From positions 483,501 to 547,500 of the forward strand of contig JBBPEB010000006.1 in assembly GCA_039096225.1 (NCBI GenBank): 64,000 bases of DNA, written 5' to 3'. A program made the position numbers and the translations under genes. Below, one piece after another: positions 58,305 through 64,000 of this stretch (the first letter of the stretch is position 1; each line of letters begins with the position of its first letter). Below the pieces are notes generated by a model that had not been told where the DNA came from, ran no database searches, and saw nothing but the letters and a program-made list of their open reading frames with translations. The stretch comes from Blastocystis sp. Blastoise (lineage: Eukaryota > Sar > Bigyra > Opalinata > Blastocystidae).

Positions 58305-58575
58305 TATCCATATTAACATTATTTTCATGAATAAAAGAATCATTTTGAAGAATTTCTTGTTTCTCATCTTCATTTTTATGATTGATTTCTTCATTATTTC
58401 TAGTTAATTGTTTGATTAATTCATTGATGAATTCACCAGAGTGGTTACAGAAACTAATTGACTTACTGAAAAGACCAATCAAATCAACAGCTAGTTGTTC
58501 AAAGTGAAGTATATTCTTCTGAATATCATCATTCTTATTATTATCGTATTCTACCTTTTCTTTTACCATTTTCAA
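57037..58575 (-). CDS. T1/BTB-TLDc domain protein, single exon
   Basis: 512 aa without introns. A Glu/Asn-rich N-terminus and a poly-Asp run (about residues 92-107) precede a T1/BTB-like domain: LIRFTSNGPIFQISKSVLDS, then DGSVFLDYRGNDAFIYYLLD and LLNLFEFCGLVIPIDLI. A middle region contains a short helical unit (GNKNDIIKEFLIKNDLWNNYV). The C-terminal TLDc-type domain starts near WLGKEKKWKLLFRASEHDYK and runs through INIFGGYTDQSW, FLFTLSNEHGIPPTKY to YFIVEDYEVWGRI, the usual TLDc ending. TLDc domains are linked to oxidative-stress protection and V-ATPase regulation in animals and yeast; here the role is unknown. Paralogous to the genes at 60960-63231 and 63826-64000. Confidence 0.85.
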
Positions 58576-59566
58576 ATAATAAAAAAATATGAAAATATAA
58601 TAAAAATGTCAAAAAAAAAAAATGAAATCTAAACAATTGAGGAGAACTCAATTTGATTTCCCTTTGATTCTTTGAACCAATAATATATGGATTCCTTCTT
58701 TACGTAAGAATTGTCATCGACTACGATAGTATTCGTCAAGAATCTCAAATAGAAATAGAATAAATAGTATTTTTTATGATGAAATCTCATCTTTTGAAAG
58801 TACTAGGTTTAACAGGAATGAATAAACTGAATGTTTTGAAGGATTTGAAGGTTTGAAAGTATTGTTTTCTTTTGTGAATATATTATGAATCTTATTTATT
58901 ATAATGAATTATTTAGAAAATAATTATTTAAAAAAGTTTTTGTGAAAAATAGAATTGTTTTTTTTTGTTTATAAAAGTCACCTTTTTATTCTAATCATTC
59001 ATTATCTCGATTCTTTCATTGATATTGTTCAAGATAGTGTTGCTTATTATTTGTAAATATTCCTATGAAAGAAAATATTATGAAAAAGAAATTATGTTTG
59101 ATTAAAACATTGTTTATTATATATTTATTGAATTAAAATGTATTCTATAGATGTTTTAAATGAAAATAATCTAAAGAGTAATATATATAATTCTTGATCG
59201 AACTCTCATTACTTATATTTAATGATTATAAAGATTTCTTAGCCACATAAATAGATATAATAATTATTATTCTATATTAATTTCAATGAAATATTTGAAT
59301 TTATGTTAAAAAACCAAATTTAATGGTTTCAAATATCATGAATTACTTATTCATCAATATCACACTCACATATCTATTCATAATACAATGATTCTTTCAT
59401 ATATAAGAATACCAATTTCAAAAACACATTCATTTCTTTCTTTGATTAAATCATATTCAATTCACTATTCTTCTTTATAAATCATTCTATCCAAGAATAC
59501 TCACATTTTAATCAAATTAACATTCCTAAATCATTTTAATCAAAATATCAAAAATACCAAGAAAAA
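58576..59566. other. Upstream region of the minus-strand TLDc gene
   Basis: No gene supported. Ends at the target duplication of the hAT-type element. Confidence 0.55.
59559..59566. repeat. Target site duplication of the hAT-type element, left copy
   Basis: AAGAAAAA directly before the left TIR; the same octamer follows the right TIR at 60864-60871. The A-rich content lowers its weight somewhat. Confidence 0.75.
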
Positions 59567-59640
59567 TAGAGATTTACAAAAAACCGTATATGAATATATC
59601 ACCGCTTTTTTTTTTGAGAAAACCGTATATACGGTTTTTT
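59567..59640 (+). repeat. Left TIR of the hAT-type element
   Basis: Starts TAGAGATTTAC, contains CCGTATATGAATATATCACC and the 20-bp palindrome at 59619-59638. Confidence 0.9.
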
Positions 59641-60790
59641 CATTTCTCAGTCAAAATTCCATATTCGGTTTTAAAACCGTATATGAATTTTATTTTACTT
59701 ATATAAAGTCAAATATTAATTTTTTAAAATTGTTTTTTGTTTTATAAGTGTTATATCAGGCTTATTCATATATTTAAGTTATTTCTTGATATTCTTTTAG
59801 AAATATTTTATTATTAATTAGATTATATAGACAATAAAGAGATTTAAGCTTAATCTAGTCATATTACAAACATATAATAACTGTTTCTGATAATCTCAAG
59901 CAAGTTATGGGTAGATTAAACTCTATTGATAGTAATCACTTTTTGTCCATTTTGATTGAATCAGTTAATTGTTCTTATTCAATACTCTAATCTGCGTTTA
60001 TCAATATAAAATGAAGTAACTTCTTTTGGAAATACTATGAATCCGTGACTATAACATTTTTTTACATTATCGGCTATATTTGACTCTATATTATAAATAA
60101 TTACATAATATGATATATATCATCACTTCTCAATGTATTTTATAATATTATTATAATTTCATTGAAATTTATCTATCATAAAATGAATGATGTTTTTTAT
60201 TCTCTTAAATACTAGTTATAGCTATATTAAAAGCATGAAATATTTATATAGAGAGATATAAAGTATAAATGAATCATTACTACTATTAATGAGTCAAATA
60301 AAAATAGAATCAATGTACAATTAGTGAAAATGTAATATCAGTTATAATTTATGATATGTAATTATTTATGAAGATGTTGACATGATAGAGCACATTAATC
60401 TGAAAGATATTAAAAACATTTCACAGAATATGTAGTTTTTTAAAGCTCATCAAATGTTGATTATATTAGTTTATTGTGTATTAAATAGCATTTATAGTAA
60501 AGGAGAAATATTATAGTATAAAAAATATCAAATTAAATAATTAATTGCTTATAAAATAGTACTTATATCATGAGTATTTCAACAATATTAGTTTTTACAT
60601 ATATACATAACATAATTAACATTATCATAATATAGTAAACAATAAATTCGAAGATACTTTGTGAACAATGTCAACAAATGGAATTGTTTCTTTTTTTTCT
60701 AAGTTTCTTTCTATTACAACTATAATTCTTATGAATATACATAATTAATAAACAATAAAAAAAAAACATTAAAAGAGATATAAGTAAAAT

Positions 60791-60863
60791 AAAAAACCGT
60801 ATATACGGTTTTCTCAAAAAAAAACCGGTGATATATTCATATACGGTTTTTTGTAAATCTCTA
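60791..60863 (-). repeat. Right TIR of the hAT-type element
   Basis: Reverse complement of 59567-59640 with one base change (accgG for accgC) and one T fewer. Similarity then resumes briefly at TATTTTACTTATA after a gap corresponding to the extra left subterminal repeat. Confidence 0.9.
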
Positions 60864-60871
60864 AAGAAAAA
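60864..60871. repeat. Target site duplication of the hAT-type element, right copy
   Basis: AAGAAAAA, matching 59559-59566. Confidence 0.75.
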
Positions 60872-60959
60872 TCTCTTCTTCATACTTGATTTTTCATTAT
60901 TTCGATAGTTATAGATTGAGTTACTGAAAGTTACTTTGTTTTTTAAATTAATAAAGGAA

Positions 60960-63231
60960 ATGGTTAAAGAAGGAGTTCTACTTGATCTTGATTCTATCAA
61001 TCAACTAAAGGATATTGCTTCTGGATTTGATGAATTGATGAAGAAAGTTGTTGATGGATTCACATCTATAGTATCTGAAACTCTATACACTGGAAAAGCA
61101 TACCATGATGTTCTGAAGAATTTAAATAATAATAATAATGCAAATGAAGAAGATAAGAATTTGAATTGCAAACAATTTCAAAATGAAAAGAACAATAATG
61201 TGAATGAAGCTATGAATATGAGTAAAAGATATTATAATAATGCTGTAGATACTGATTTGATTCGTTTTTCTAGTGATGGTCCTGTATTTTCCATATCTAA
61301 AAGCATTCTCAATTCAATTCAATATTCTTATATATATGAACAATCTGAAGAAGAAATGAGAACTAAAGATGGAACTATATTTCTTGATTATCGAGGAAAC
61401 GATATTTATGTATATTATTTATTAGATTATTTGAATGGAAAAGAAGTTGATTATAGTGTATTTGATATAAAAGATAAATTGGAATTACTTCATTTATATG
61501 AATTTTGTAATATAATAATTCCTGTAGAATTAGTTGGTTGTCGTGAAAAAAGAGATGATAATAAAAGGAAATATAAAGAAGGTGATGAAGTTTCTCTTTT
61601 TATTAATGGAAAGAAAGAAGATGTTATAAAACAGTATTTAATTAAGAATGAGATTTGGAATGCTTTTGTAATGAAGTATAATGATGGATTCGTTGATTAT
61701 AATTTTATTGATAATTCTTTCTCTATGAGTTTGAAATGTGATACTATAAAATATATTACTCAATATGCTGAACATGAATTTTGTCATATAGTAGAAACAG
61801 TCAATAATGATTTGAATATTAATTTATTGAAAACAGAAATGTATACTCTATTTGGTGATAAAGGAAGGCAATGTATTATAGATATGATGAAAAGACCTAC
61901 TGTATTTCTAGAATCAAAGATTATTAATAAGAAATGTTTTGAGACTTCATTAGTGAATTGGCTTGGTAAACAAAAGAAATGGAAATTATTATTTAGGTAT
62001 GTTATTATTTATTATTATCTATGTTTATAGAGCAAGTGACCATAATTTTAAAGCAAGTGAATTCCATAAATATTGTGATACTAAATGTCCTACTGTTACT
62101 ATAATTAAACATATAGGTCATGATGATAAGATTAATATATTTGGAGGATATACAGATCAAAATTGGGAATCTAGAACTGAAAATTGTATATATATATTTA
62201 TTATTATTATTTAATAGTATAATACAATATAGGTTGGAAATATGATAGTGGGTCTTTCTTATTTACATTAAGTAATGAGCATGATATTCCTCCTACTAAA
62301 TATGATATACTTGATCCTTTTAATGCATTATATTGTGATATGAATAGTGGCCCTTGTTTTCTAGATATAAGTATTGAAGAGGATTGTCATAATAACAAGA
62401 ATAGTTATATTAATGGTAAAACTGGTGCATATTCTCATAGTCTTACTCCTCAATTTCGATCTTTATTTGTGAATACAGCTGGTCCACAAGAGCAAAATAA
62501 TTTTTGTGTTGATGAATATGAAGTCTATGAATTAATACCAAATCCTGATTTATATTTACCAAATTCTATTCTTATTAATGAAGAAATGGGTAATGAGTTA
62601 ACTAAATGGTTTAAAGGGAATAAAAAATGGGAATTATTATATAGGTATGTTATAATATTTTTTATAGTATTATATATATAGATGTTCTGATGAGAAGAGA
62701 AGTATAAAGAAATGGCATGAGAAATGTGATGATAAAGAATCATTAGTAATTATACAAGGAAAAGGAAAAGATGGTCAATCGTATATATTTGGAGGATATA
62801 CTAGTGTTGGTTGGGGGAAGAATCATAATGATATGGAAAATCCACTTAGAAGTATTTATATTAAATGAATAAGTATTTATATATATATAGAAGGTACAGG
62901 ATTTAGAGCAGATCCAAAAGCCTTTCTATTTTCATTAACAAATCCTCATGGACATAATTATACGAAATTAAATTTTAATCCTAAAAAATTAAATAGTGCA
63001 TTAGTAAGCAATGATTCATCATTTGAACTTACATTTTGTTATGGTATATATTTATGTACTCAAATTGATAAAGATCGATTTACAAATGGTAGTAATGAAT
63101 TTTTATATAATGAAGATCCCGTATATATATCTCCTTATCCTGAATTAGGAAATAGTTTCTTTGTTAATACTAATAAACCTGGTGAAAGAAATATCTTTGA
63201 TTTAATTGATTTTGAAGTGTTTACGAGTTAG
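60960..63231 (+). CDS. T1/BTB protein with two TLDc-type domains
   Basis: Five exons (60960-61996, 62031-62185, 62233-62644, 62682-62851, 62891-63231) join in frame to 704 aa. The ATG at 60960 is the first real start; the frame opens a little earlier without an ATG. The N-terminal half mirrors the single-exon paralogue: LIRFSSDGPVFSISKSIL, DGTIFLDYRGNDIYVYYLLD, FINGKKEDVIKQYLIKNEIW. TLDc-type domain 1 runs from WLGKQKKWKLLFRASDHNFK through INIFGGYTDQNW to FCVDEYEVYELI. A second, more diverged copy follows: WFKGNKKWELLYRCSDEKR, YIFGGYTSVGWGKN, AFLFSLTNPHG, and ends SFFVNTNKPGERNIFDLIDF. Intron 1 is only 34 nt. Introns interrupt just the TLDc part. Function unknown. Confidence 0.85.
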
Positions 63232-63825
63232 TCATAAAAAATGAATATCAAAAAACATTTATCTTCTTTTTAATTCAGATTCTATTATTTGTTCTTTTAA
63301 ATCTTTTCTATTCATAAAAACGTATATGTCATTAATAGAATTTATATGTATATGTGTACAGTACATATATATATTTTCTTTATTAAATACTATATATATT
63401 TATATCTACTTTTTTATTAGTTTTTTTAACATTATTCTTATTAAAATATATTTTTTCTTTTAGAATTATTAACCTCACAATGTAATAACTTTTTTGTTCT
63501 ATAATAATTATTTATTCTATAATATACTATTCATTCAAATTAAAAAATACATGAATTATAAATAATATCCAACAGTAAGGACATGAATATATTAAAATAT
63601 AATATAATATATATATTAACTAAAATTGTTTAGATATCTTTTTTATGATGTCAATGATATGTAGATTCTATTATATATTTCACAATTACTAAACATATAA
63701 AAAAAATAACAAATAAAAATGATGATAAAAATAGTAATAACTTATAATACAAATATAAAAAAAGAAATATATATTTTCTTAGTATCTCAAATAGATTCAT
63801 TCATATAATAGAATATACATATATA
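63232..63825. other. Convergent 3' flanks of two TLDc genes
   Basis: A/T-rich spacer between converging TLDc genes, with no gene or motif seen. Confidence 0.55.
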
Positions 63826-64000
63826 TTACGCTCTTCCCCAGACTTCATAATCTTCAACTTGAAAGTAATTCTTTTCATCTGGACCAGCAGTATTTACAAA
63901 TAAGGATGATCTTTGAGGAGTATTTATCCATGTGAAAGAAGAAGCTTTTGTATATGTATATACATTGTCAGTATCACATTCATCACTTAATGCAATATCT
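63826..64000 (-). CDS. TLDc-domain protein, C-terminal fragment (gene continues beyond window)
   Basis: The minus strand from 64000 is open to TAA at 63826-63828. It reads ALSDECDTDNVYTYTKASSF, then NTPQRSSLFVNTAGPDEKNY and FQVEDYEVWGRA. The ending matches that of the single-exon paralogue (NTPQKSSLFVNT, YFIVEDYEVWGRI), so this is the end of a third TLDc gene. Confidence 0.8.
   Translation of the reverse strand, partial: DIALSDECDTDNVYTYTKASSFTWINTPQRSSLFVNTAGPDEKNYFQVEDYEVWGRA

Larger units (their letters stand above)
59567..60863. mobile_element. Non-autonomous hAT-type DNA transposon, 1297 bp
   Basis: Terminal inverted repeats of 74 and 73 bp (59567-59640; 60791-60863) differ only by one substitution and one T in a homopolymer. 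They begin TAGAG, which fits the hAT terminal consensus YARNG, and an 8-bp duplication, also typical of hAT, flanks the element. Each TIR holds the perfect 20-bp palindrome AAAACCGTATATACGGTTTT plus a further CCGTATA motif; the left side has one additional subterminal copy near 59675. No transposase frame is present, so mobility would depend on a source elsewhere in the genome. The right end lies 96 bp from the start codon of the TLDc gene at 60960. Confidence 0.85.

Overview
This is a very A+T-rich eukaryotic nuclear segment. Genes are split by many short introns (mostly 34-180 nt) with GTATAT/GTATGT donors and TATATAG acceptors, and many introns are nearly pure TA or AAT repeat. TAA, TAG and TGA all act as stops. 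The gene set (CDPK-type kinase with an EF-hand, MORN-repeat protein, T1/BTB proteins with TLDc or leucine-rich repeats, Asn homopolymers) suggests a free-living or gut-associated protist. I cannot name the genus. No bacterial operons, CRISPR arrays or viral genes were seen.

Layout: (1) 1-1302, the 3' part of an Asn/Lys-rich protein with a PAM2-like motif. (2) 2016-6499, a secretory/lysosomal GH38 alpha-mannosidase in 8 exons. (3) 6741-25150, minus strand, three tandem paralogues of an unrecognised two-TM surface protein (A, B, C). Between A and B sits a complete Mutator-like (MULE) transposon at 8614-20100, with 51-bp perfect terminal inverted repeats, a 10-bp target duplication and a five-exon 906-aa transposase. 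(4) 26035-37952, minus strand, a 12-kb intron-dense UBR1-type N-recognin E3 ligase. (5) 39064-40288 (minus) a MORN-repeat protein, divergent from 40599-41791 (plus) an isoprenylcysteine carboxyl methyltransferase. (6) 42410-44737 Pelota/Dom34, and 45345-48871 an SMPD4-family protein. (7) Minus strand: 49227-52586 a T1/BTB-like leucine-rich repeat protein, 53365-55998 a CDPK-like kinase, 57037-58575 a T1/BTB-TLDc protein. (8) 60960-63231 (plus) a T1/BTB protein with two TLDc-type domains, and at 63826-64000 (minus) the end of a third TLDc gene. A non-autonomous hAT-type element (59567-60863; 74/73-bp TIRs, 8-bp target duplication) lies between the divergent TLDc genes.

The housekeeping genes cover protein quality control (UBR E3, Pelota ribosome rescue), prenyl-protein methylation (ICMT), glycan turnover (mannosidase) and membrane biology (SMPD4, MORN). 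They do not form one pathway. The lineage-specific parts are the three-gene surface-protein family, the T1/BTB fusions and the two DNA transposons. Exon boundaries were placed by eye from GT..AG signals, reading frame and family similarity; those given as coordinates keep the reading frame.
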